A stretch of DNA of 27,892 nt from Leptospiraceae bacterium (GCA_027485405.1 JAIXRB010000112.1:1-27892), one strand, 5' to 3'; shown: positions 16,432-24,629, numbered from the stretch's first letter. The notes: generated by a model from the sequence alone, not told the origin. Made by a program: numbers and translations.

Positions 16432-16665
16432 TTTGGAAAATTAATGATCTTTATAATTTAAAGTTAAAAACTGGGCAACGGATTACCCAATATAATTAGA
16501 TTTTTATACATAAAGTTCTCCTGAACTACCTTTCCATCCGATCAGTGATCAGTCAATCTAGGTTGGTTGGAAATTAACTGTTAATTGCTCTCCATTTACT
16601 TTAGTTTTTTGATCAAATAACCTCTATTTTTGGGTTTTCCAGAGAAATGCAGGTTAAGAATCATT
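16432..16665. other. AT-rich gap between convergent genes, with a weak hairpin
   Basis: No gene or RNA is recognised here. An inverted repeat TGGGCAA (16472-16478) / TTACCCA (16483-16489), with one mismatch and a four-base loop, is followed by an AT-rich stretch. It could be a weak terminator for the plus-strand gene that ends at 16431. A short direct repeat GATCAGTGATCAGT lies near 16538-16552. Confidence 0.35.
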
Positions 16666-17319
16666 TTATTTATTAAAACGAATTTGCAAATTAAGATCGA
16701 TAAAGAAATGATTGTCTTCTTCGTAAATACTACCGAATTCGTGTCGACCCGGACTTGGAGTATCCAATCGAGTATTATTAAAAATATAATCTTCGAATTG
16801 CGACTTATCATAAATATGGTAACACACAATGTCTCCATCTTCTTTAACGATTAAATATCCGCTTGTAGCATCATACTTACCGTTCCAAACTTTACCTGGG
16901 GTAAATCCTAAAGCAACATCAGTTAAAAATCTTTTTAATTTATGCCCATAGAAATCTTGACCAGAGGATAAGTCAAAATTCTCTGAAATTTGATCCCTTA
17001 GGTTTTGTACAAGGTCAGATATTTTTGATTTCTGCGAACTGTAGTAGAAATAAACAAGATTTCCCAATATAGCAGGTAAATTCGAATCGATAAAAGTGAG
17101 ATTGTTTTGAAATAGGTTGCTTTTTACTTTTACGAAGTAGACACCAACATTTAATTCTTTTAATATTTGAAATTTTAAAAGGAATTTATCTGCTTCTTCA
17201 ATTTTCTTTAAATCTTTTCTTTTTAGACCATGAAGTGCATATTTAAAATTTGTTCCGTCCTTATTAGAATTAAACAAAGTCGATGCAGCACCTAATTGTG
17301 ATTTATTGCTAAATCCCAG
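16666..17319 (-). pseudogene. 5'-truncated HpaII-family type II restriction endonuclease
   Basis: HpaII cuts at CCGG. The C-terminal part of this frame closely resembles the HpaII family: DVALGFTPGKVWNGKYDATS, YLIVKEDGDIVCYHIYDKSQ, FEDYIFNNTRLDTPSPGRHE and FIDLNLQIRF at the end. The open frame of 203 codons from a TTG at 17277 is too short, since family members are roughly 350 residues. Family-like sequence continues upstream of that TTG as GFSNKSQLGAASTL until a TAG at 17320-17322. The N-terminal ~140 residues are therefore missing, and only 31 bases separate this point from the HNH gene stop. I regard it as a remnant, probably inactive. Its partner methyltransferase lies upstream in the same orientation but is also truncated. 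Confidence 0.8.
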
Positions 17320-17353
17320 CTAGTGGGAAATACTCGCGCGCTAAATGGAAGTG

Positions 17354-18121
17354 TTACCTTTTGAAAATATTTGTGGAATGCCAATCCAAAAAGTCCTTTG
17401 AAGGAAGAAATCTATCGGGTAGAATAATTGATTGATTTTCGTATTTTTGAAAGAAATCGGCTATAGCTTTATCTCTTGTCAAATCTTCAAAACATTTTGA
17501 AACTTTTATTTTGTAATCAGGTGTAACCGTCATAAAACCTTTATCAAAGGCTTTGTCATGAATTGAATTTAAACATAAACCATTGTGCGGATTTAAACGA
17601 TTTGCTTCATCAGCTTTCCATGGCTTTATATGACTGGCTACCAAAAAATCAGGAATTGATAATCCTGTAAAACAGCACTTTACATTGTAAGATGAAAGTA
17701 TTGTTGAGCGGAAAAAATTTTGATTTACTCTCTGCTTTACTATCGATTCTCTTTCTTTACCAATTGGGAATTCAAGCGCTTCAGCATCAATTAACTCTTC
17801 AATTTTTTTGTTTTGAAATTGAGCAATCAATAACTCACTCTCGTAAGCTAACTTTTCCCAATTCCCATTAAATTCTTCCCAAACAATTTCATCTAGTTTG
17901 CTTCCGTTTCTTAATCCAACTATTCCTTTTTTTTTCAATTCGGGGTCTAGTCTTCCAAAGTTTCCCACTTTCATATTAAGTGCTGAGGGACTTCTTCCAA
18001 TTATGTTGGCGTATTTGATAATTGTGGGATTAGTTTTGCTACTACTCTTAAAAGGTATTTTACAATAGACATTGAAAGCAATAATTGTTTCTTCTTTTGT
18101 CCAATTGTTACTTTTCGTCAT
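17354..18121 (-). CDS. HNH endonuclease (likely restriction enzyme of the R-M locus)
   Basis: This is a 255-residue HNH nuclease of the type often encoded beside cytosine methyltransferases. The HNH core spans about 149-195: CCFTGLSIPDFLVASHIKPW with the first His at 164, then NPHNGLCLNSIHDKAFDKG with Asn177/Asn180 and His188. The N-terminal half begins like a small DNA-binding module (NWTKEETIIAFNVYCKIPF, and ...IGRSPSALNMKVGNFGRLDP) that is seen in related HNH proteins. ATG at 18119-18121 overlaps the preceding 71-codon gene by 14 bases, so the three genes (methyltransferase, 71-aa protein, HNH) form one packed operon. The cut site is unknown. Confidence 0.87.
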   Translation of the reverse strand: MTKSNNWTKEETIIAFNVYCKIPFKSSSKTNPTIIKYANIIGRSPSALNMKVGNFGRLDPELKKKGIVGLRNGSKLDEIVWEEFNGNWEKLAYESELLIAQFQNKKIEELIDAEALEFPIGKERESIVKQRVNQNFFRSTILSSYNVKCCFTGLSIPDFLVASHIKPWKADEANRLNPHNGLCLNSIHDKAFDKGFMTVTPDYKIKVSKCFEDLTRDKAIADFFQKYENQSIILPDRFLPSKDFLDWHSTNIFKR

Positions 18122-18323
18122 TGTAAAATTCTATTACTTCTAGGTTATCTACAGAATAATTTCTTATTAAATCATTTAATAAATCTTTTGTTATATCAGA
18201 ACTTCCTAATAAAATTGATCTAAATATTTCAATGCGGTCGTCTGGTGTTAATCGATTTAATTCATCTGTATCCCGAAAAAAGTCCATAAAATCTTCTCTT
18301 GATATTTTTTTCCGATTCTCCAT
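18108..18323 (-). CDS. Small hypothetical protein within the R-M operon
   Basis: This 71-residue acidic, helix-rich protein is not recognised. Its sequence includes MDFFRDTDELNRLTPDDRIE and ends near NLEVIEFYNDEK. It starts two bases after the methyltransferase stop and overlaps the HNH gene by 14 bases, so translation is probably coupled to both. It lacks any cytosine-methyltransferase motif, so it does not supply the missing C-terminal part. It might be a small partner or controller of the endonuclease, but this is only inferred from position. Confidence 0.6.
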   Translation of the reverse strand: MENRKKISREDFMDFFRDTDELNRLTPDDRIEIFRSILLGSSDITKDLLNDLIRNYSVDNLEVIEFYNDEK

Positions 18324-18325
18324 TT

Positions 18326-19318
18326 TTATGCGACCCGAAGTAATTTTGTTAAAACTGAAGAAGAAAAATAATTGTTTACTGGTTGTAAATACGGATATTG
18401 AAAATTATCGATTCTTAGATCTTTTCGGAAACCAACAATAAAAATTCTCTCTCGATTCTGAGGCACACCGTAATCTTTAGCATTTAATACTTTCGGATCC
18501 GGTACATAATAATTTAAATCATTTCGCAAAACATTAAGAATAGTCTCAAGAGTAGCGCCGCGTTCATGGCTCACCAAACCTTTTACATTTTCTAAAAAGA
18601 ACGCTTTTGGGTTTGCCTTCTTTAGTATCTCGGCCACTTCAAAAAATAATGTTCCTCGCGTGTCTTCAAAGCCGCCTCGCCTACCAGCAATCGAAAAAGC
18701 CTGACAAGGAAAGCCTGCACAAAGTATATCAAACTGATTTGGTATATACTTTTTGACTTCCGATTTGGTGATATCTCCAAAAGGTACATCACCAAAATTT
18801 GCTTGGTAAGTTTTCTGAGCCTCTTTATCCCATTCTGAAGCAAATACGCATTTTCCCCCCAGATTTTGCATCGCTAACTTAAATCCTCCGATTCCCGCAA
18901 ATAGGTCTATAAAAGTGAATTTATAATCCTTTGGTGGAGGAAATGGAATCGCGTTTATCGAAAACAATAGACTTTGCAAGGCTTCGTCTGAATTTCTTTT
19001 CGTATTCGTACTAGCATCTTGATGCTTCACATACAATTTTATAAAATTCAATGCATCCTTTTCGAATATCGATGTCACTCCATTATGCATATTATGCAAA
19101 TAATGAGTTAACACTGCTTTGTCATGATTTAATCTCTCGATTGGCAAAACCTTGGAAAAAGAATTATCGATATCAAATAGGTAATTATTTGCTGTATTTT
19201 TCATAAAAAACGTTCTGAATGAATTATGTCGGATATGCTCCTTCTCGTCAATCTTGTAAATGGTGTTTAAAAACCAAAAATTGTGAGGCTTTTCATTAGA
19301 AAGTATCAAAAAGCGCAT
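18326..19318 (-). CDS. DNA cytosine-5 methyltransferase, M.HpaII-like, C-terminally truncated
   Basis: This enzyme would methylate cytosine in a restriction-site context. The M.HpaII-like catalytic part has motif I FIDLFAGIGGF (136-146), motif II around FASEWDKEAQ and motif IV AGFPCQAFSIAG with catalytic Cys205. Motif VI is FFLENVKGL (240-248) and motif VIII PQNRERIFIVGF (286-297). The protein then ends at residue 330. The target-recognition domain and motifs IX and X (about 130 residues in M.HpaII) are absent, and neither other frame supplies them. An unusual N-terminal extension of about 130 residues precedes motif I and is not recognised. The gene is probably inactive alone unless a second subunit is encoded elsewhere. 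ATG is at 19316-19318; an inverted repeat TTTACGC/GCGTAAA lies just upstream (19329-19350). Confidence 0.88.
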   Translation of the reverse strand: MRFLILSNEKPHNFWFLNTIYKIDEKEHIRHNSFRTFFMKNTANNYLFDIDNSFSKVLPIERLNHDKAVLTHYLHNMHNGVTSIFEKDALNFIKLYVKHQDASTNTKRNSDEALQSLLFSINAIPFPPPKDYKFTFIDLFAGIGGFKLAMQNLGGKCVFASEWDKEAQKTYQANFGDVPFGDITKSEVKKYIPNQFDILCAGFPCQAFSIAGRRGGFEDTRGTLFFEVAEILKKANPKAFFLENVKGLVSHERGATLETILNVLRNDLNYYVPDPKVLNAKDYGVPQNRERIFIVGFRKDLRIDNFQYPYLQPVNNYFSSSVLTKLLRVA

Positions 19319-19328
19319 AACATTAGTA

Positions 19329-19350
19329 TTTACGCTAAGCTCGGCGTAAA
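19329..19350. promoter_or_regulatory. Inverted repeat upstream of the methyltransferase gene
   Basis: TTTACGC (19329-19335) and GCGTAAA (19344-19350) form perfect seven-base arms around an eight-base spacer. The repeat lies 11 bases upstream of the methyltransferase ATG and could be an operator. No controller gene is recognised. Confidence 0.35.
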
Positions 19351-19434
19351 GGCACAGAGTGTTTTGGACTAAGGTTTAAAGTAACCGTAAGGGCTAGTTC
19401 CTATACCTTTCCCCCAAAATCCCCTCACGGTAAT

Positions 19435-19452
19435 TTCGGAGTTGACTCCGAA
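19435..19452. repeat. 18-base palindrome between divergent genes
   Basis: TTCGGAGT-TG-ACTCCGAA is a perfect inverted repeat in the 172-base gap between the minus-strand methyltransferase and the plus-strand ATPase. No plus-strand gene precedes it, so a terminator role is unlikely; an operator or insertion scar is possible. Confidence 0.45.
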
Positions 19453-19494
19453 TTTCCCATGGGTAAAACGGAAAGGACTCCGAGTTTCCCATGG
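19445..19494. repeat. 32-base-spaced direct repeat overlapping the ATPase start
   Basis: ACTCCGAATTTCCCATGG (19445-19462) recurs as ACTCCGAGTTTCCCATGG (19477-19494), 17 of 18 bases identical. The second copy contains the ATG of the AAA ATPase gene. It looks like a small tandem duplication of a 5' region. Confidence 0.5.
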
Positions 19495-20693
19495 CTGAAA
19501 TGAAATCAAAAAAGCTCAAAAACCTACCCGAAAGGATCTATCTGAAACATATAGAAAAGGATTTAGATTCCAAAATGGTATTCATTGGTGGCCCAAGACA
19601 GGTAGGTAAAACGACTCTAGCCATCTCCCTAGTGAAAAACTTCAAACCAGGACACCCAGCTTACTTGAATTGGGACAATGAGGAGGCACGTAGAGTCATT
19701 ATAAAATCTGAATGGTCCAAGGACGAACCTCTCATCATCTTTGATGAGATCCATAAACGAAAGGGTTGGCAAACCTTCATTAAGGGCATTTGGGATACTT
19801 GGAAGTTCAATCAGAAGTTCTTGGTCACAGGTTCGGCACGGTTAGATGTGTTTCGCAAGAGCGGGGATTCAATGATGGGTAGATACTACTACTACCGTAT
19901 CCATCCTTTCACCTTACCAGAGTTGCTGAGTCATGAAAAAAGCAATGCAAAGGCTATGGATTACTTAAATGTGTTGTTTAAGTTTGGCGGTTTTCCTGAG
20001 CCACTGCTCAAGCAAGATGAAGTAGAATTGCGAAGGTGGCATTTGCAGAGACTTTCCAAATTGGTGCGGGTAGACTTGCGTGATCTGGAGAATATAAGTG
20101 ATTTAGACAAGGTAGAGCTTTTAGCCGATTCCTTGCCTTCTCGGGTGGGAAGTTTACTCTCCTACAAGTCTCTATCCGAAGATCTCTCTGTTAGCGATAA
20201 AACAGTAAAGCGATGGATAGGCGCACTTGATACCCTGTACTACTGCTTCCAGATTTTACCATTTGGTGCACCGAAGATTCGCGCTGTCAAAAAAACTCCT
20301 AAACTGTATCTTTGGGATTGGTCTCAAATCGAAGACCTTGCTATTCGTTTTGAAAACATGGTAGCTTCTCATTTGTTAAAGTGGTGCGATTACAATCAGG
20401 ACGTTTTAGGGTTTAAAATGGAGCTTCGATTCATTCGGGATGAGTTGGGTCATGAGTGTGACTTCGTGATTCTACAAAATCGAAAACCGCTATTTGCCGT
20501 AGAATGCAAATACTCCGATGATAAGCCTTCTGAGTCTTTGCTGAAACTTCGCTCCAAGTTTAAGAATACCATTCCCTTTTGGTATCAGGTTAGAATGGAT
20601 ACCAGCGAATACAAAGCTGATTCAAAAGTGATTGCCTCAGATTTTAAGATTCTTTCTTTTTCTAAGTTCTGTTCAGAACTAAAAATGGTGTAG
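19491..20693 (+). CDS. AAA_14/DUF4143 ATPase
   Basis: This 400-residue ATPase belongs to the AAA_14 plus DUF4143 family, widespread and of unknown function. Walker A is GGPRQVGKTT at 33-42 and Walker B LIIFDEIHK at 81-89. The sensor-like LVTGSARLDVFRKSGDSMMG is at 110-129, followed by the family stretch FTLPELLSHE. The C-terminal DUF4143 part (about 190-395) contains acidic and basic residues arranged like a PD-(D/E)XK nuclease (Glu321/Asp323, then Glu337-Cys-Lys339). ATG at 19491 (or a second ATG at 19500) lies in a repeated 18-base motif. It is convergent with holB, with only 15 bases between. Such genes are often mobile or plasmid-like, and a defence role is speculative. Confidence 0.88.
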   Translation: MAEMKSKKLKNLPERIYLKHIEKDLDSKMVFIGGPRQVGKTTLAISLVKNFKPGHPAYLNWDNEEARRVIIKSEWSKDEPLIIFDEIHKRKGWQTFIKGIWDTWKFNQKFLVTGSARLDVFRKSGDSMMGRYYYYRIHPFTLPELLSHEKSNAKAMDYLNVLFKFGGFPEPLLKQDEVELRRWHLQRLSKLVRVDLRDLENISDLDKVELLADSLPSRVGSLLSYKSLSEDLSVSDKTVKRWIGALDTLYYCFQILPFGAPKIRAVKKTPKLYLWDWSQIEDLAIRFENMVASHLLKWCDYNQDVLGFKMELRFIRDELGHECDFVILQNRKPLFAVECKYSDDKPSESLLKLRSKFKNTIPFWYQVRMDTSEYKADSKVIASDFKILSFSKFCSELKMV

Positions 20694-20708
20694 GAATTCT
20701 AACTCCCA

Positions 20709-21665
20709 TCAATTCACAGAAAGTTTGGCAAAGAGTCTAGAGACTAAGAAGGGTTCGATGGCTGGTGTGCCAATGTGTAGCCCATTTTTGAATTCTAACA
20801 ATGCAGAGATACGTTGGAAATTTTTCTCAAAGTCTTGTTTGCGGTACTCGGATATTAGTATCAAACTGACAATTTCCAAGAAATCTGTGACCGTTAGTTT
20901 TTCTTTGAAGAACTTGGAGTCTGCCATAGTGTCTCGGATCCAGTTTTCTAACTTGATCAGAAGTTGAGGGTCTAAGCAATTCTCTTGGATTTTCGCTTCC
21001 CAATCTTTGACTAAGTCCTCAGAAACATCATAAGGGTTCAGCGAACCACCCCAGTATTCAAATCCTGTAGTGCTTCGGATTTCATTGATTTTCTTTAAGG
21101 CATCGTGCGGTAAAAGCTGGAAAGGTATAAGAACGGATCTGGAAACCACAGTCTTTTTGATTTTGGAGAGATCATTGACGATTAGAATAAAATAAGTATG
21201 GTCAGGTGGTTCTTCCAAAGTTTTGAGAAGAGTAGTCTCCGCCGCAGGTAAAATCTTCGAGGCATCGGGGAAGAGAATGATCCTCTTTTTGGAAACATGG
21301 GGCTTGTATGGGATTCGATGGTGTAAGAGCCAACGGATCGTAAATGGTTCTGCGTCGCCTTCTGGCTCTCCAATTTTGATGGATGTGGAATGCGGGAATT
21401 GAATGTAGTCCGGGTGTTGGTTTCGCATGAACATTCGGCAAGATTCACAGATTCCGCATGAATTCTCATTCAGACAGAGAAGGTGCCTTGAGAACCGTTC
21501 GGCACTTGCCCACTTTCCCACACCATCTGGACCGTAGAACAAAAGCACATGTGGCATTCGCTCTGGTTCTTGAAGGAATCGATGAAGGTAAGTTAAAGCG
21601 ACATCCTGCCCTAAAATGGTTTGGAGGCTAAAGTCGTTCGTCTGGATTTCTTGGCTTGCAACCAT
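20709..21665 (-). CDS. holB: DNA polymerase III delta-prime subunit
   Basis: This is a clamp-loader subunit that, with delta and tau/gamma, opens the DnaN clamp. It has 318 residues. The P-loop-like GPDGVGKW (45-52) lacks the usual Thr/Ser after Lys, as expected for delta prime, which does not hydrolyse ATP. Four cysteines, Cys64, Cys70, Cys73 and Cys76, form the zinc site. LLKTLEEPPDHTYFILIV is the family core motif, followed by VVSRSV, where the common SRC motif reads SRS. ATG at 21663-21665 abuts the aminotransferase stop (TAAATG), so the two are probably translationally coupled. I favour holB over a gamma/tau protein because it is short and has the degenerate P-loop. Confidence 0.9.
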   Translation of the reverse strand: MVASQEIQTNDFSLQTILGQDVALTYLHRFLQEPERMPHVLLFYGPDGVGKWASAERFSRHLLCLNENSCGICESCRMFMRNQHPDYIQFPHSTSIKIGEPEGDAEPFTIRWLLHHRIPYKPHVSKKRIILFPDASKILPAAETTLLKTLEEPPDHTYFILIVNDLSKIKKTVVSRSVLIPFQLLPHDALKKINEIRSTTGFEYWGGSLNPYDVSEDLVKDWEAKIQENCLDPQLLIKLENWIRDTMADSKFFKEKLTVTDFLEIVSLILISEYRKQDFEKNFQRISALLEFKNGLHIGTPAIEPFLVSRLFAKLSVN

Positions 21666-22589
21666 TTAATAAATTGGAGTGAGCCAGGCCTTGTACTGAT
21701 CTGAATTGCCTTTGACAAGTTTGAAAAATTCGGACTGTATATGGCTCGAGATTTTACCAATCTTTCCATCGCCAATGGTTCTATGGTCCACTGATTTTAC
21801 CCAAGCTACCTGGACACCTGTTCCAGAAAAAAATATCTCATCAGCAATATAGAGTTCGGAGCGCAAAATGTCTCGTTCGATCACTTCGTATCCTAAGTCC
21901 TTGGCAAGAGTAAGGATGGTTCGGCGAGTGATTCCTTCCAAAATGGAAGAACCCAAGGAAGGAGTGATGATGGTTCCCTTGCGAACGAGAAAAATGTTTT
22001 CGGCAGAACCTTCTGAAACAAAACCTCGGTTGTCCAAAAATATAGCTTCATCCATTCCGTTTTGGACTGCTTCGGATTTTGCCAGAGCAGAGTTCACATA
22101 ACCCCCACTCACCTTTGAAAGAGTGGGAATCATATTGTCCGAGAATCGTGTCCAGCTAGAGACCATGGTTGTGAGTCCGTTTTGAGTATCGAGGTAGTCA
22201 TCCATTCTGAGAACATAGATAGCTATGTCCGCTTTCACATCATGGAAGCGAGGGGAAAGTTGAAGGGAAGAAGTGTAGACAATTGGTCTCAAATATATAT
22301 TCTGTTTGGCGCCTGTTTTGCGAACGAGTTCTTTAGTGATATCCACAAGCTCAAGAGGAGAAAGGGAAAATTGCAATTGCATGATCTTAGTCGAGTTCAC
22401 CAGTCTTTGGAAGTGATCTTCCAAGCGAAAGAGGAAGAGGTTTTCTTTTTCTGGATTGAAGTAGCCTCGAAGTCCTCCGAAAACTGCCGTCCCATATTGG
22501 AAAGCATGGGTTTGGATGCTGATCTTTGCGGAAGAGGATGGAACGTAGTTCCCCTCAAAGTAAGAGATGTCTTGAAACGGCGAGCTCAT
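21666..22589 (-). CDS. ilvE: Branched-chain amino-acid aminotransferase (class IV)
   Basis: This is a PLP-dependent enzyme that interconverts leucine, isoleucine and valine with their 2-oxo acids, using glutamate/2-oxoglutarate. It has 307 residues, the usual size. Fold-type IV features are YGTAVFGGLRGY at 32-43, YLRPIVYTSSLQL around 99-111 and the PLP-binding Lys159 in IPTLSKVSGGYVNSALA. The later FVSEGSAENIFLVRKGTIIT and the C-terminal FFSGTGVQVAWVKSV, a version of the usual F-x-TGTA-x-x-x-x-PV, fit the BCAT subfamily. D-amino-acid aminotransferase and aminodeoxychorismate lyase are related alternatives but less likely. It is the first gene of a two-gene unit with holB and starts divergently from mnmG across a 150-base gap. 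Confidence 0.92.
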   Translation of the reverse strand: MSSPFQDISYFEGNYVPSSSAKISIQTHAFQYGTAVFGGLRGYFNPEKENLFLFRLEDHFQRLVNSTKIMQLQFSLSPLELVDITKELVRKTGAKQNIYLRPIVYTSSLQLSPRFHDVKADIAIYVLRMDDYLDTQNGLTTMVSSWTRFSDNMIPTLSKVSGGYVNSALAKSEAVQNGMDEAIFLDNRGFVSEGSAENIFLVRKGTIITPSLGSSILEGITRRTILTLAKDLGYEVIERDILRSELYIADEIFFSGTGVQVAWVKSVDHRTIGDGKIGKISSHIQSEFFKLVKGNSDQYKAWLTPIY

Positions 22590-22739
22590 GGTTGTACTTC
22601 CAGATTTGTAGGCTTTGCGATTTAGAAAATCGATTTTAAGGTTCTCGTTCAGAATTTGCGAAAGAGAATTTTTTTGAATCGGCGATTAGATGATTTTCCA
22701 TTTACTGGAATTAAGGTAAGCTCTGTTAAAAGACATAAT

Positions 22740-24629
22740 ATGGAATCCTCCTTTTATCCCAAAAACTTCGACTGTATTGTAGTAGGGGCAGGTCATGCTG
22801 GCACCGAAGCGGCGTATCTCTCCGCGAAAGGGGGACTAAAGACCCTCCTTATCACTATGAATCTGGACACCATAGGGCAGATGAGTTGCAACCCGGCTAT
22901 TGGTGGAATCGCCAAAGGTCATATGGTTCGAGAAGTCGATGCTTTGGGTGGATTGATGGGGAAGGTAATCGATGCCACTGGAATTCAGTTTAAGATGCTG
23001 AATACGAGTAAGGGGCCTTCGGTCTGGGCGCCACGAGCCCAGGCTGAAAAAAAGCAGTATCAACTTTATATCAAACATGCTCTGGAGCATACAGAAAATT
23101 TATCTATTCGACAAGACACCGTAGAAGACTTGTTTATCGAGAACAACCAAGTTGTGGGAATCAAAACTGGTAGGGGATTTGAGTTCACAACTCGCTTTGT
23201 CGTTTTAACAACGGGGACTTTTTTATCGAGTGTGATCCATATTGGAACCTACCAAAAAGAATCAGGAAGGATTGGTGAACCTACGACCAAAGGACTTTCC
23301 CTGTCTTTGTCCGGGCTTCAATTTCGGATGGGAAGGTTGAAAACGGGGACACCTGCCCGCGTTCATAAAAACTCATTGGACCTTACCAAAATGGAAGAGC
23401 AACATGGGGATGAAGTTCCAAAGCCATTTTCCTTCTCTACTAAGAATTTGAACCGCAGACAAATTCCTTGTTATATCACTTATACAAATTTACAAACGCA
23501 TTCACTCATCCAAGCCAACTTGGAATTCTCACCCATGTATTCTGGTCAGATCAAAAGCACGGGACCAAGATACTGTCCTTCCATCGAAGACAAAGTTGTT
23601 CGGTTTGCGGAAAGAGACCGCCACCAGATCTTCGTGGAACCCGAAGGTTATGAAACCAACGAAATGTATTTGAATGGAGTGAGCACAAGTCTCCCCGAAG
23701 AAGTGCAGTGGAGATTTCTTAGAACCATCCGCGGTCTGGAAGAAGTGGAACTGATGAGACCTGGCTATGCGATTGAGTATGACTACGTCGACCCAACAGA
23801 ACTCTATCCAACTTTAGAAACAAAGAAAGTGAAAGGTTTGTACCACGCAGGCCAGATCAACGGAACCACTGGCTATGAAGAAGCCGCGGCGCAAGGTTTG
23901 GTCGCGGCATACAATGTGATTCGTGCTTTTCGAAACGAACCACCTATTCTATTTTCCAGAAGCGAATCTTACATTGGAGTTCTAGTAGATGACTTGGTTC
24001 ACAAAGGAGTCGATGATCCGTATCGTATGTTCACAAGTCGGGCCGAGTATCGTCTTCTTCTTCGCCAAGACAATGCAGACCAAAGATTGATGAAGTATGG
24101 ATTCGAGATGGGCTTGGTTGGAGAATCCGAATTTAAAGAAATGGAAAACCATTACCAAAGAATTTCCGCCGTGAAAAAGAATTTGGAAATAACTTCCATG
24201 AAACCTTCGCCCGCTTTGGAATCTCTTTTGGCTGAGAAGGGAATTTCAAACTATAAGTTTGGGCATACCATCGCTACTTTTCTCAAGAGAGCAGACATCC
24301 ACTTAAAAGACTTGGAGTCTTTTGTTCCGGAACTGAAAGAATTGAAAGAAGATGAGAGTGCAGTCATCGAGATGGAAATCAAATACGAAGGGTATCTTAA
24401 GCGAGAGATGGAATCCGTCGCTTATCGAAACAAGTTCCTGCAATTTGCTTTGCCTTTGGATTTTAATTACGAGGATGTCAAAGGTTTGAAAACCGAAGCG
24501 GCTGTGAAGTTAAACAAATACAAACCAATGACTTTGGAAAAAGCCGCTCAGATATCGGGTGTGGATCCTTCTGATATCGATTTACTTCTCTATTACTTTG
24601 TGAACCGAAAAGAAGACAAGATCGCTTAG
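22740..24629 (+). CDS. mnmG: tRNA uridine-5-carboxymethylaminomethyl modification enzyme MnmG
   Basis: MnmG (GidA) is an FAD-dependent enzyme that, with MnmE, modifies wobble uridine 34 of certain tRNAs. I start at ATG 22740-22742, giving 629 residues, the family length; an in-frame ATG 84 bases upstream would add an unconserved leader. The FAD-binding GAGHAG is at residues 16-21, followed by the MnmG signature CNPAIGGIAKGHMVREVDALGG near 55-75. GRLKTGTPARVH and GYAIEYDYVDPTEL also belong to the family. The C-terminal MnmE-binding domain contains LEKAAQISGVDPSDIDLLL. Its stop overlaps the end of the convergent exported-protein gene by four bases. Confidence 0.96.
   Translation: MESSFYPKNFDCIVVGAGHAGTEAAYLSAKGGLKTLLITMNLDTIGQMSCNPAIGGIAKGHMVREVDALGGLMGKVIDATGIQFKMLNTSKGPSVWAPRAQAEKKQYQLYIKHALEHTENLSIRQDTVEDLFIENNQVVGIKTGRGFEFTTRFVVLTTGTFLSSVIHIGTYQKESGRIGEPTTKGLSLSLSGLQFRMGRLKTGTPARVHKNSLDLTKMEEQHGDEVPKPFSFSTKNLNRRQIPCYITYTNLQTHSLIQANLEFSPMYSGQIKSTGPRYCPSIEDKVVRFAERDRHQIFVEPEGYETNEMYLNGVSTSLPEEVQWRFLRTIRGLEEVELMRPGYAIEYDYVDPTELYPTLETKKVKGLYHAGQINGTTGYEEAAAQGLVAAYNVIRAFRNEPPILFSRSESYIGVLVDDLVHKGVDDPYRMFTSRAEYRLLLRQDNADQRLMKYGFEMGLVGESEFKEMENHYQRISAVKKNLEITSMKPSPALESLLAEKGISNYKFGHTIATFLKRADIHLKDLESFVPELKELKEDESAVIEMEIKYEGYLKREMESVAYRNKFLQFALPLDFNYEDVKGLKTEAAVKLNKYKPMTLEKAAQISGVDPSDIDLLLYYFVNRKEDKIA

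Noticed and set aside
16596..16838. Minus-strand open frame of 80 codons overlapping the HpaII remnant
   Set aside because: It is out of frame with the HpaII homology and has no protein features; a shadow.
18326..19318. Circularly permuted methyltransferase with motifs IX/X at the N terminus
   Set aside because: The 130-residue extension contains nothing resembling motif IX or the GNSV-type motif X.
22656..22739. Upstream ATG for mnmG
   Set aside because: The added 28 residues are not seen in MnmG proteins, and the start at 22740 gives the usual length.
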